This document shows, piece by piece, positions 33,374 through 46,900 of a stretch of DNA of 64,000 bases. A program made the position numbers and the translations under genes. The DNA comes from Pelobates cultripes (lineage: Eukaryota > Chordata > Amphibia > Anura > Pelobatidae), in NCBI GenBank assembly GCA_933207985.1, contig OW240914.1, forward strand, positions 131,217,955-131,281,954, written 5' to 3'. Position 1 is the first letter of the stretch. Each line of letters starts with the position of its first letter. Below the pieces are notes generated by a model. It did no database searches, was not told where the DNA came from, and saw nothing but the letters and a program-made list of their open reading frames with translations.

Positions 33374-36300
33374 TTTTTTTATATAAGTAGATGTAATATA
33401 CAAATATTAGGCATCCCAAAATGTAGCTAACAAACTTTTGAATATTAAAAAGTGATCCATTTCTTACATTTTTATCCTAATACACAGAAAAATGTAAGAA
33501 AATGCAGACAAAGTGGCATGTACAAAACTGCAATATTTTACAATGTCTCCTATGTTTTTACCCAAGAGACTAACTAAATTACCACTGGCTCTCATCATCT
33601 TCCCCTCCAAGCCAATCAGCCGAGAACACCTCCTCCCTGTCCAAGAAGTCCAGAGAGCTGCGAGGAGGGTAGTAGGACTTAGCTACAACTCGTATGGAGC
33701 TCCGGCTTGGCCGCAACTGATCCCATTTCCTGATCATTTTCCACTCAGATCCCGACCAGCCAGGAGAGGCATACTGAACTAAGTAGAACAATCTTTCCCT
33801 AAGAGCCAGCGGGATCAACCATGTTTTTTCCACAGGAGCTCCCAACAGTTGACTGCCCATGTTGGCAAAATAGCTATCTGGAGATATACGATGTGTTGGG
33901 GTTGCTGTTGGTTTTATTATGTTTTTGGTGCATTTTTTTGGTTGTGCCCTCTGTATCTGGGAGATAATTCATTTAGCAAGTAGTAACTCCATTATCCCCC
34001 AGACACAGGGCAGCAGGGTGGGATCATTTGTTATTTAATAGGGACGCCATGCTGAGAGTCTGTGTATAAATGACCGTGCTTGTGCTATTTAAATCATAAT
34101 AATAAAACCTACTCCCAGCATTGTCTCAGCTATCATCACTTCACTGCTACTCGGAGATGCTCTAACACTGAGGAAAAGTATGTCTCTGGCTGTGATCCAG
34201 CGGTGATCTGCCAGATGACCAAATGCAGCTCATTGGAAAACCATTGAATTCAATGCTTTCCTATGAGCAGTTCAATGTGTACATGCGCATCAGTATCCAT
34301 TGCTCCTCTATGCACTGATTAAATTGAGAGCAACGGCTGCCGGGTAAAATCATAGGAGGAGGTGCAGCTGGCAGAACCAAGGAAGTCTCAGAGCTGGATA
34401 AAAGGTAAGGAAAACACTTTTTAATATTGGATTTATTGCAGTTGGAGCAGTCCTCGGAATGTACTATAGATAATGGCACCAAAGCATAAGGAATACAGGT
34501 TTGTATGCCTTACACTATAGTATTCCTTTAATTGGACACAGAACAGCTGCACTAAGGAGGTCATCTTGTTACTGTAATAAATAAGGGGTGACAGCAATCC
34601 AAACATTAGTAGTTACACTCTAGCATTAACCACACACATATTTTTAACATTATAAGTAGAGTTGAGCGAACATTAGTTGACCGAACATTAGTTTTTGGAC
34701 CCCGGACCCGAACACTGACATTTCACTGTATGTTCGGGTTGGAGTTCGGTGTTCGGCGATTTAATGACGCGTTTTGAAAGGCTGCAGGGCAGCCAATCAA
34801 CAAGCGTTTGACTCGTGTGCCCTTAGAAGCCATCACAGCCATGCCTACTAATGACATGGCTGTGATTGGCCAGTGCAGCATGTGAGCTATCTACCAAAAG
34901 GCTGAAAGACCTAAATTGGTCTTTCAGCCACATTTACTAATACAAAGTAAAGATTATTTAGTATTAGTAAATTCAGCCCCTACTCGCTATACCGTGAGTA
35001 GGGGCATGTCTAGTAAACAGTCTCAGTCTGCACAAAGCCCTCCAGGTGAAGATGGATATTTTATTTTTATTTTTTAAGTGCGTCGGTTATTATGGATTTT
35101 TATTTGGCCTTTTTTGGGGCTGAAAAAAGAGTTTAGAAGAAAGAAAACATCAAATAGTAAAAAAAAAAAAATATATATATATATAATGTTTTTTTATTTT
35201 TTTTTTATTTTTTTTTACAGGTATCTAGCTTATGGTCCCCCCTCATTATTTTTAGGATAGGGGGGTAGGTAGGGGTTATTTTTTTGGGTGACAGGGGTGG
35301 TTTAAATTTTTATTTAGGGCCCCCAGCGCAGGGGTGGGGGCCGGGGGGAGAACAATAGGTCCCCCCCCAATTCTAAATTTAAGTTCCCCACCCGCCACTC
35401 AGGGGTGGGGGCCGGGGGGAGGACAGTAGGCCTCCCTCATTGTTATTTAGGGTACCCACCCGCCGAGCAGGGGGAGGACAGTAGGTCCCCCCCCCTCAAT
35501 CTTATTTAGGGCACCCATCGCTCGGGGGGGGGGGACAATAGGTCCCCTCCCCCTTATTTTACTTTAGGGCCCCCACCCAGCACTCAGAGGTGGGGCCGGG
35601 GGGGAGTACAATAGGTCTCCCCCCTTATTTTACTTTAGGGCCCCCACCCGCCGTTCAGGGGTGGGGTCCAATAGGTTTTTTTAAACGTAAATATAAGTTT
35701 ACTGGCTGCTCACTGTTTACTAGACATGCCCCTACTCGCGGTATAGCGAGTAGGGGCTGAATTTACTAATACTAAGTAATCTTTACTTAGTATTAGTAAA
35801 TGTGGCTGAAAGACCAATTTAGGTCTTTCAGCCTTTTGGTAGATAACTCTCCAATTCCCACAGTATTAGGGAGCTATCTACTAAGCAGCTGCTTATTTTA
35901 TGTTATTTTGTGATTTCCCTATCCACATTTGTTTGCAGGGCACTTGTCCTACTCTTATCCCCATTTTACTTCCTTTTTGCAGCCCTCTAGCTCTTTCCAG
36001 GAGGCATTTTAGTGCCCAAGTTTGGGTCCCCATTGACTTAATCCGGGTTCGGGTCAAGTTTGAGCCCGAACTCTAACTTTTTGACGAAGTTCGGCCAAAC
36101 TCTGCAAACCGAACATCCAGGTGTCCGCTCAACTCTAATTATAAGTGATTACTGGTTTGGTGAGATCTCATTGTATGAGCAGACATAGGGACTTTTTTCA
36201 TTTTTATGTATACTTCTGCATTTTGTTTTAATGCATAACCTGCATTAAAAAAAAAAGAGAGAAAATGTGCCCACTTCCTTCTAACCTCAAACGGTTCAGA

Positions 36301-39300
36301 AATGTGAGCAGTAATTATTTATCTTTTTCCAGTAGGAATTGTTGGCTTACCTGCTATTGATTCAAGACTAACTGTCATATAGTCACCTGACTCTTCCTAT
36401 CTTTTTTTAGAGAACTAGCACTCCTCATGTTACATACCCATTATTACTGATTTATTTGAAAAGGTTAACTAGTGTTAAGGCATGCTTGAATCTTCGTTAT
36501 TCTTATATACTTGCTTGCATGCCAAGGTCACATAGAGTAATCCACATTTAAAAGGTACACATCACGCACCATAACCACTACATCACTAACTGCAGTAATT
36601 ACAGTTCTACAGACTGTGAGTTAAATCCTTTCAGTTTTGTCAAACTGTTTTCAAGCACCCAAAAGCCGACCCCTTGTGCTGGGGGTATCATAAGCAGGAT
36701 ATTTGCTTTCACATTTTTTTTGTCCAAAACATTTACATGACATGAGCCCACCTGCTCACTTCGAATTGTGGAATCTTTAGGAAGATGCACTCCATAAAGT
36801 CCAGGAAACAATGCTGGCAACTTCTTACGTGAATGTGTACTTGTATCGATAAAACTTGTTAATGATAAGATCACTTTAAATACAATGATGACACTGACCT
36901 ATGTGTCTCTGGAGACATCCCTGCAGCGTGGGAATTAAGGGTTAATTTTGCCATTCTCATTAAAGTAAACATTTAGATACAGTTTATGCTCAAGGCCATT
37001 GTCAAAGAAAACATTACATAATTTGTATCTGATTATTAAAAGGGAAAACCAAAGCATCACACTCTCCAGGAGCAGACTGTAGCCAGTAATAAGGTGAATG
37101 CTGTATAGACATGATTTGGCCTGTGTGGTCATGGTTAAACTAAACACTGCACATGTTTTTGGATCAGGCTTTCTTGAGTAATCAACCGTGTCAACGTTAT
37201 CAATCTCTGGCATATTCAAATACTATGCACAGCTTTTGCTTTGACCCCATATGACTTCATACTGAACTTTTGTATCTCCAAAATCTTTGTTTAGCAGTAA
37301 GTACATTTCACTGTTGTTCTTCGCCAGGGTTTCCACTTTACAGTACTGCAGGTTCCATTTCTGTTGTAATTTATCCACTTTATATGGATAGTCTAAGTAC
37401 AAAAACCACTACATTAAGATGTTTTGATGCATAGATGCTGCATTCTGTTTTTTCTATTTCTTCTAGGGCCGGATTAACATAAGGGGCTGATGGAGCTGCA
37501 GCTCTAGGCCCATGCCCATGGAATTGGGTCCATTGATTAAAAAAAAAACGTGATAGATAGATATATATATTATTATTTTTTTATTTTTTTTTTACACTCT
37601 ACTCTTAGGGTTGTCACCTGGCCGGTATATATTTGAGGCTGCTTGGCCGGTGCCGATATTGCAGTAATACTGGCACAACAAATGGCGGTATTTTTCTCAG
37701 TATAAAGTCTGCAATACCCGCACCAGCCAGTAGGGGTCGCTGTGTATGTGAAGAGAGGCAGGGTTAAGTTACTGCATATACCTGCACCTCTCTACTCTCT
37801 GATCCGCGGGGGAGCAGCTACACAGCATAGAGAGTCCAGACAGCAGCTCCCAGGCTGCAGAGACAGCCTACAGCTCAGGGAAGTGAGGGATGGGGTAATG
37901 GCTGCAGGGCGACTAGGGGACACTGAGAAACTAGGGGACATGGGGACACTGAGACACTAGGGACACAATGTCCCCAAGTGTCTTAGTGTCCCCATGTCTT
38001 CCAGCCAGTGTCCCTAGTGACATGGGGACACTGGGAGACATGGGGACACAGACACTAGAGGACACTGGGAGACATGGGGCACTGAGACACTGTGATACAT
38101 AGTCTCAGTGTCCCCATGTCTCACAGTGTCCCCTAGTGACATGGGCACACTGGGAGCAATCCATCTATTCAGCAAAATCAAACTGTAAGTAGTTTTTGGT
38201 AATTTTACAGAATTCTCTCTCATGTCACTCCTTGTGATTTACATCATGTGATGTCATGTATACATAAATAGTAAGGCCTGTATTTTTTTTCTGTGACTGT
38301 TATGACTGTTTTATTATTTTTGGTCGATAAGATTCTGTACTTAGCCCCCTCATAATTGTCAGCACCAGGTCCACTGGGCTCTTAATCTGACCCTGATTTC
38401 TTCCAACAGTTTTCTGAGAAGTAGCAATGTTTACCTTTGTCCAAAACTATGGCTGTCAGCCACTAGAGCTGCTGTATTCTTATGATCCAATTAATATTTC
38501 TCATACAGAAGTATTGAATTCAGTGCTTCTCATAGAGAAGCACTGGATTGTCAGAACATGTTGATATTCACAAATGCGCCATGTATATTATTAAATTTCT
38601 GTTAGAAGCATCTAACTGGACAAATTAATCAGAATTGATTGATTTAATCAAAGGAGGGTCAGGCTTAGAAGTCTGTCCCACACTTGTACTGCAAGTAAGT
38701 TTGTTTTTTGTTTATTTTTTTTTTTATTTTTTTTTGGGGGTGAGGGAGGTGTGTTGCTGTTTGCTATCTTATAAAAAAAAAAAAGCTGGGGGGGGGGTGG
38801 GGGGAGGGCATAAATCAACAAGAATAAGGAACAAATCCATTTATTAGAGTGTTTCATTAAAGCTCTCCCCAACCCATGTAAAGCTTTCAAAATGGATAGT
38901 GGCACTTGACTGGCCTTTTAAAGGATTATTTCAAACATCACCACCACTACAGCCCACTATAATGGTTATGATGTTTGGACTATCATGGTGCTATTCCCTG
39001 GAAATGCTACAACATTTTCATTTCTTACCTGGGTTAAGCCACATGCCATATCTCCTCTACTGGCAGGTGATGCACATCAAGCTTCTGCAGAGTTGGTTGC
39101 CAACTTCACTGGTCATTCATTGTACTCAGCTGACACTCTCAGCCAACGAATGACCTCTGGCAGCAGTCTAAAATATCTTAATGCCCAGCACTTTCCACTG
39201 ACCATTACCACCTCAAGACTAGACTGCTGGCAGGAGTCTTGCAATGTCTCTTTGGCAATAGGACATACGAGGATAAAGTGAGAATTTTGGCCAGATCATG

Positions 39301-42300
39301 GTAATGGCGGTCCTGGTCCACAGGTCCCTATAGCTGTAATTGCTCGGCTGTTCTGTGCTCTGGTGGTGAATGGCATTCTCATTCTGACCCCTTGTACCCT
39401 GATTTGCTGGTCTTTGTGTGCCTTGGCCTCTTAATTTTAATAAGTTCCAGGAATCTACTGCCTTTTGGGCACTGGCTAAACCCTTGACAACTGCACTGTC
39501 CTTGTACAGAGTATCCTTCTTGGTCAACTTAAAATTAATCTAGTAGATGTTTTCCTTTTTCACCATGAGCAAACGATCAGATGGGACAGATCATAAGAGA
39601 TCCTGGCCAATCATGTCCAGAGATTAATGTTGATTAACCCCGTTGGTCTGCAATGGTTTTTCTATACCTGGAAGGACAGTGTTACGACAGCTGTATTGTT
39701 ATGCTATTGACTAGTCCTGGTTTGTAAGAGTCTTCCTTTCCTCTGTCGTCTATCTTCTATTCCCATCACGATAACGATTAGCATGTTGAATAAATGTATT
39801 GTCCAAGACTTTAGGAGACAAGATTATACACTTAAACGATAACCCATAGATTGTTTGTGGAGATGTGACCATGTAATTTCTCCTCATTCTCCTCTCATTA
39901 TAATGGTACAGTAATATACTAAGGAAAGATATAGTCTGTTATTTATATAGTTTGTGTAATAACAAAATAGCCCATCGGTTAATATGTAAATGAACATTGT
40001 CATAAGAATTTCAAGCATTGGAAGGTTCAAATGGGGATGTTTTGAAGCTGGAAGATTAATCATTTTACCTATATTTGTGTGTTTAATGTTCTTTGAACTT
40101 GCTACACGTTTTCATGAGGTGTGTGTGACATTTCTAAATATGTATAGTTAATATACAGTGCATTCAGAAAGTATTCAGATTTTTTCATGTTTTGCATTTT
40201 TTTTTGTTAATGCTGAAGCCTTATGCTGCAATAATTTTAAATTTAATTTTTCACATTAATTTACACTCAATACCCCAGAATGACAAAGTAAAAAATAGAA
40301 TATTTTTTTTTTTTTTTAAACTCTACACATGAATTAAAAAGAAAAATCTAATATCACATGGGCAGAAGTATTCAGAGCCTTATCTCAATACTTAGTTGAA
40401 GTGCCTTTAGTAGTGATTACAACTTTAATTCTTTATGGGTATGGTGCCACAAGCTTTGCACACCTGGGTTTAAGTAGTGTCTGCCATTCATCTCTGCAGA
40501 TCCTCTTAAGCTCTGTTGGTTTGAATGGGAAACGTTGGTGGACAGCTATTTTCTGGACTCCAGAGATGTTTAATTAGGTTCAAGATCGGGCTCTGGCAAA
40601 TGGCAAATGATTTAGGTAAACTAGAAAAATGGTCAGTTGTGGCAACTGACATTTAATGTGGATAAGTGCAAGATAATGCATCTTGGACATATAAACCCAA
40701 GGGCAGAGTACAGAATATTGGTTAGAGTCCTAACCTCAACATCTGAGGAAAGGGATTTAGGGGTGATCATTTCTGATGACTTAAAGGTAGGCAGACAATG
40801 TAATAGAGTAGCAGGAAATGCTAGCAGAATGCTTGGTTGTAGAGGGAGAGGTATTAGCAGTAGAAAGAGGGAAGTGCTCATGCCATTGTACAGAACACTG
40901 GTGAGACCTCACTTGGAGTATTGTACGCAGTACTGGAGACCGTATCTTCAGAAGGATATTGATACCTTAGAGAGGGTTCAGAGAAGGGCTACTAAACTGG
41001 TTCATGGATTGCAGAATAAAACTTACCAGGAAAGGTTAAAGGATCTTAACATGTATAGCTTGGAGGAAAGACGAGACAGGGGGGATATGATAGAAACATT
41101 TAAATATATAAAGGGAATCAACACAGTAAAGGAGGAGACCATATTTAGAAGAAGAAAAACTACCACAACAAAAGGACATAGTCTTAAATTAGAGGGGCAA
41201 ATATTTAAAAATAATTTCAGGAAGTATTACTTTACAGAGGGGGTAGTGGCTGCATGCAATAGCCTTTCAGCTGAAGTGGTAGAGGTTAACACAGTAAAGG
41301 AGTTTAAGCATGCATGGGATAGGCATGAGGCTATCCTAACTATAAGATAAGGCCAGGGACTAATTAAATATTTAGAAAATTGGGCAGACTAGATGGGCCG
41401 AATGGTTCTTATCTGCCGTTACATTCTATGTTTCTATGACCACTCAAGGACATTAACGGAGTTGTCCCTAAGCCACTCGTGCATTGTCTTGGCTGTTTGC
41501 TTAGGGTCATTGTCCTTTTTGGATAGTGAACGTTTGGCATAGGTAGAGGTTCTAACTCGGTCCAGAGTGCTTCTCTCTGTATTTTGCAACATTGAGCTTT
41601 TTTTCTCAACCCTGACCAGTCTAAAAGTTACTGCTACGGAAACATATTTCCAAAACGTAATGCTCCCATCACCATGACTCACCATTAGGATGATATTGCA
41701 CATGTGATAATTAGTTCCATGGCACTTGGAATTGAAGCCAAATAGTTTAATTTTGTTTCATCAGACCAGAGATTGCAAGCAAGCTTTTACGTGTCTTGCA
41801 GTGTGTTGAGGATTCCACGCAGTAACTTTCCAAAACCTCATAAAAGCTATATGATGTCAAAGGCAATATAGCCCCAATAAACCAATCTGGAAAACTGATA
41901 TGGGCAAGCCCTATATTTGACCCTATAACTTTCCAAAACCCCATAAAATCTTTTCTCACTGTTGTACTCGTAAAACATCGCTGAACACAAACATGAGTGT
42001 TTTAGAGCAGTATATCTTTATTTGTCTACATTTGCAAATTATATGCCATGATGGGAGTAATTCTCATTCCTGGGCTGCAAAATGGTCTCAAATGCAACAT
42101 AGGCACAGTAGAGCAATCTGACAAATTTCAATGTGTAAAACTGAACTTTCTAAAATCCCACAAAACCTGTACATAGGAGGCATGGTTGTACTTGTGGGAT
42201 ATCTCACAGTATACAAATGTGTGTTTTATAGCAGTAAAAGCAGTGAAATGCCATACAGAACTTGGAAAATAACACAATTTGTTAAATTCTTACACTGTTC

Positions 42301-43852
42301 CATATATAAATATAAATATTTGGGTTGGGAGTAAGAGGCCTAATAAATCACTTTCTGATCCCAAGAGCTGACTATCTTTTCTGTGCAGGATGGTATCGTG
42401 GATTCACGTGGAGGAACAAATCGCAGAAGGTGAGTGTGAAGAACGACTGGCATTGTTTACAATCATTTGGAAATAATGTTAATGTATTTCCTCCAAATGT
42501 ATTCATTTCATGATGGTCAAGTGGTTAACAGTTATTCTAATTCTGTTGATTTTTGTTTTTCATTTCTCATTTGGATTCATTATGAAGAAGTGGCCCTTAA
42601 ACCACAGTGACGGAAATACAATGATAATGTATATTTGTGGAACAAGTGCATTTTAAAAGTAACCTTTTCAATTATGTTTGAAAGTACGGGTTCAGTTTTA
42701 AGCTCCCTCTTAAAAAAAGAAATATATATCTCTTACAATTATATTTAAAAAATTTTTTTTACAAATTGATAGGGGGGTTGTTTGTTATAATTAAATTTTT
42801 CCAGCTGTAGTGCCATGAACAATATTATAAATTAGGACAAAAATAAATAAAACCACTAAAGTGTAGTGCAAGCAAGGTGTTAATATGACATAAACAATAT
42901 GTGACAGGTGATCATTGTCTCAGATTTCATAGAAATAGGAACCAGATACAATGACAAATATTATTTTAACGTTTACCTTCCCTTTAGAGGTAACTTGTGC
43001 TAGACCTCAATCTCTCCAGGAAGTAGATAAGAGCAAATAAATCCCTGAATAATTCAAGGCAGGGAATGCAATGCATTATGTAGAAGTAAGTATAAGGAAG
43101 TTGTTTGATCTACCTGACTTAAAACAGACAGAAAGTTAAAGGTAATGTACAACTATGATATGGCAAAAACAAAAGAATGCAGGATTATTAATAGAGAGGG
43201 TGAAAAAATGTGTTGCTGATGTTAACTTAATAAGCAAGTCAACAAAACAGAAACTCTGGCATTCAAACCAACTGGCAAAGAGAGCTCTGATTCCATTACC
43301 GAAAGACACGAGCTTTGCTCAATCTATTAATCTCATTGACTTTTTTTTTTTTTGGGTGCTGATACTCGACATAAACTTTGGAGGGCCAGAGTGCATAGGA
43401 TCCATAGCTAATAGTGCTTTCTGGTCCATCTAAATATAAGGCCAGTTTCAGGCCTCTGCTTCCTATGATCTATAAGGTGTGCTTACTCAGTCCCATGAAT
43501 CTATTTTCCCTTAGTGCTGTTTATAGAGGCCTTTTGCTACATGACAGCAAGATGCAATGCATGGAGATAACCTATTTTCCAGATAAGGAATGCTTGCATC
43601 ATTCTGCCTGTGGCCCACTCTAATTCAACTACATTAATTTTAGGTGGACATAGTCTGCGATCGCTGTCCTTTCTTTTTTCTGGGGGGGGAGGGGGGGCTG
43701 TGCAAGGTAAAAGACAGTGTATTAGACTCTGCAATCCTGAGAAGCATGTGTCCACTTCACCATTTTAGAGTCCAGAAATGTATAAAAGTATTGTTAAGTG
43801 GCTACAATATGTGAACATACACATTTGAAAACTTGTTTAAAAAAAAATAAAA

Positions 43853-43933
<81 letters not shown>

Positions 43934-46900
43934 GGTGCCGCTGATTATTGTATTTTATTTTGTGGTTAGCTTTTTATTTTTATCTTGAGTTAAATAAATA
44001 ATTTAATTTTATTTTTTACCTATGAAATGCTTTGAAGGCATTGATTTAGAGGTATGTCTAGAAGTATAACCAGCAAATTCTGCTTTTCAAAAGCAACATG
44101 GAAATAGGTCGTATTAATGAGGAGAAGAAGAAAAAGGCCTATTTGCATGACAGTAGAGGGCATTGCTGTTCCTCTAATAGTGCAGCTGTCCTCCTATTGC
44201 AGCTGAGGGGTCCATATGGCATAGAAAGATCACTGACCTTAACCATTAACATATCCATTTATCCTAATAGTTGCAATTTTGTTTTAAGAGAATGTTCCCC
44301 AGATTTCAGCTATCCTCCCCCTGCCTGTTTTCTGATTTGGCTCTAGGGGTTCTGTTTCTCTTGGCCCAGTGGAGAGCATTCTCTGGTGTTCCGATGGAGA
44401 GCATTCCCAATTTGAGAGCATCCCCTCGATCTCTTTGATCGCTTTAAGAACTCTTTCAGTGTCTCAGTGCCCATTCAGTGACTCCGAGCACGGGTGATCT
44501 GAATCGATGGAGTGAGGGGGCACAGGACTGAGCAGGGAGATCTGTTAATATTCCTGCCGGCTCATAGCGGGCACAACAGAGCCAGTGTTCGAAGCCCCTT
44601 ATGGGTAATCTGGTTCTGGTTATTTTTGAGAAATATTGAAGATGTGAATGACCATGGGGTGTGCAGAAATAAGTACATGTGTAAATGTTTATTAACTAAT
44701 GTGTAATGTATTTTTTCATCTTCATAGGGGATATTCCCAGCTTCATATATTCATGTAAAGGATAATGGAGAGGATAAAGGGTATGTAGAAAAAAACTGTT
44801 AAATAAAAAAAGAGGAATCTGAATGGCTCTTTATGACTTTGTTCCAAATTTCCCCTTTGTGGCAACTTGCCCTTCCTGCGATTAGGGGTTTTATGGCCTT
44901 TTGTATCTCTGTGTTTGGATGATTACCATCTGAACTTTTTTTTTTTTTCTTGCTGTGGCCTTTATAGTTACTTTTCTACTCCTATCTCTGGTATGTTGTA
45001 ACATATTGGGCTACCCCGGGGGTTCTCAATTAGGTTTTACCGTGGAACCCTTCGACATAATGTGCTAACAACGTGGAACCCTCAAAAAAATGTCGCCTTA
45101 GCGCAGATAGTGAACAGATAGTAGTGCTTAGGAGCAGGTGTGCTTTTGTGTGTACAGTTGGTGTTTGTATATAATTTTAGCATTTTGATACAGGGGCATG
45201 TTTGTATGTAATGTTTGCATTTGCGTGCAGGGGTGTGTTTGTATGTAGTGTTGGTTTTTGAATGCAAATGTACATTTGTGTGTAGTATTAGTGTCTCAGT
45301 GAAGGGTGTGTTTGAGTGTTTGTATATAAATTTGAATCCAGGGGTTTTTGTATGTAATGTTTGTGTTTGCAGGAGTGTGTTGGTGTTTGATTGCTGTGAT
45401 GTATGCACATATACTGCCACATACATACATATACTAACAAATTAACACACAGACACACATAAAAACATTGACACATACACACACGTTCATATACCCACTA
45501 ACTTATAAACACAGACAAAAGATACACATCTTGACACATGCAAAGACCTTGATACACACACACACACACACATACACAAACCTTGACGCACAGATACACA
45601 CATTGACACACACACACACACACACTCAGATGTGCACATTGGCACATACAAACACACTGATACAGACGTACCGACATATACAAACTAAGATATACACACA
45701 TTGACACACACACAGACCTTGACACAGATACACACAATGGCACATACAAACATATATATATATATATATATATATGTTTGTATGTGCCATTGTGTGTATC
45801 TGTGTGTCAAGGTCTGTGTGTGTGTGTCAATGTTTGTATAAAGTATCTCCAAAAGCCTTGCTGTTCATCAGTCCACGGTAAGACAAATTGTTTATAAATG
45901 GAGAATGTTCAGCACTGCTGCTACTCTCCCTAGAAGTGGCCGTCCTGTAAAGATGACTCCAAGAGCACAGCGCAGACTGCTCAATGAGGTGAAAAAGAAT
46001 CCTAGAGTGTCAGCTAAAGACTTACAAAAGTCACTGGCAAATGCTAACATCCCTGTTAGCGAATCTACAATACGTAAAACACTAAACAAGAATGGATTTC
46101 ATGGGAGGATAACACAGAGGAAGCCACTGCTGTCCAAACAAAACATTGCTGCACGTTTACAGTTTGCACAAGAGCACCTGGATGTTCCACAGCAGTACTG
46201 GCAAAATATTCTGTGGACAGATGAAACCAAAGTTGAGTTGTTTGGAAGAAACACACAACACTATGTGTGGCGAAAAAAAGGCACAGCACACCAAAATCAA
46301 AACCTCATCCCAACTGTGAAGTATGGTTGTGGGGGCATCATGGTTTCTGGCTGCTTTGCTGCATCAGGGCCAGGACGGATTGCTATCATCGAAGGAAGAA
46401 ATGAATTCCCAAGTTTATCAAGACATTTTGCAGGAGAACTTAAGGCCATCTGTCTACCAGCTGAAGCTCAACAGAAGATGAAACCGTTCTGTAAAGAGGA
46501 ATGGTCAAGAATTTGGTTGAATGGAGGTTCAACCAGTTATTAAATCCAAGGGTTCACATACTTTTTCCACCTGCACTGTGAATGTTTACATGGTGTGTTC
46601 AATAAAAACATGGCAACATTTCATTCTTTGTGTGTTATTAGTTTAAGCAGACTGTGATTGTCTATTGTTGTGACTTAGATGATGATCAGATCACATTTTA
46701 TGACCAATTTGTGCAGAAATCCATATCATTCCAAAGGGTTCACATACTTTTTCTTGCAACTGTACATACACTCAGATGCACACAGTAACACATACACACA
46801 GTGACACATACTTGCATATACACTCAGGCACGCATATTGACATATACACCAACCTTGACACACAGATATAAACACTGTCATATACACACTGACACATATA

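Larger units (their letters stand above)
23363..42388 (+). other. DOCK5 intron 2 (about 19 kb)
   Basis: The intron holds mobile elements: a DIRS-like element without RT, MITEs, two hAT-type elements, and Tc1 and CR1 fragments. No additional DOCK5 exon was recognised. Stretches 23363-26380 and 29960-32000 outside the listed repeats show no gene. Confidence 0.75.

Noticed and set aside
32403..33430. Frames made of YIYIYI or CVCVCM repeats
   Set aside because: Translations of AT and TG dinucleotide repeats.
39219..39527. Minus frame of 102 codons in intron 2
   Set aside because: No family resemblance, no splice or promoter context; expected by chance in this much DNA.
42389..42429. The short exon-3 region considered as a chance SH3-like match
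   Set aside because: Kept as a real exon because both splice sites and the reading phase agree exactly with exons 2 and 4.
45082..45749. His/Thr-rich and Cys/Val-rich frames
   Set aside because: Translations of AC/GT-rich simple repeats.
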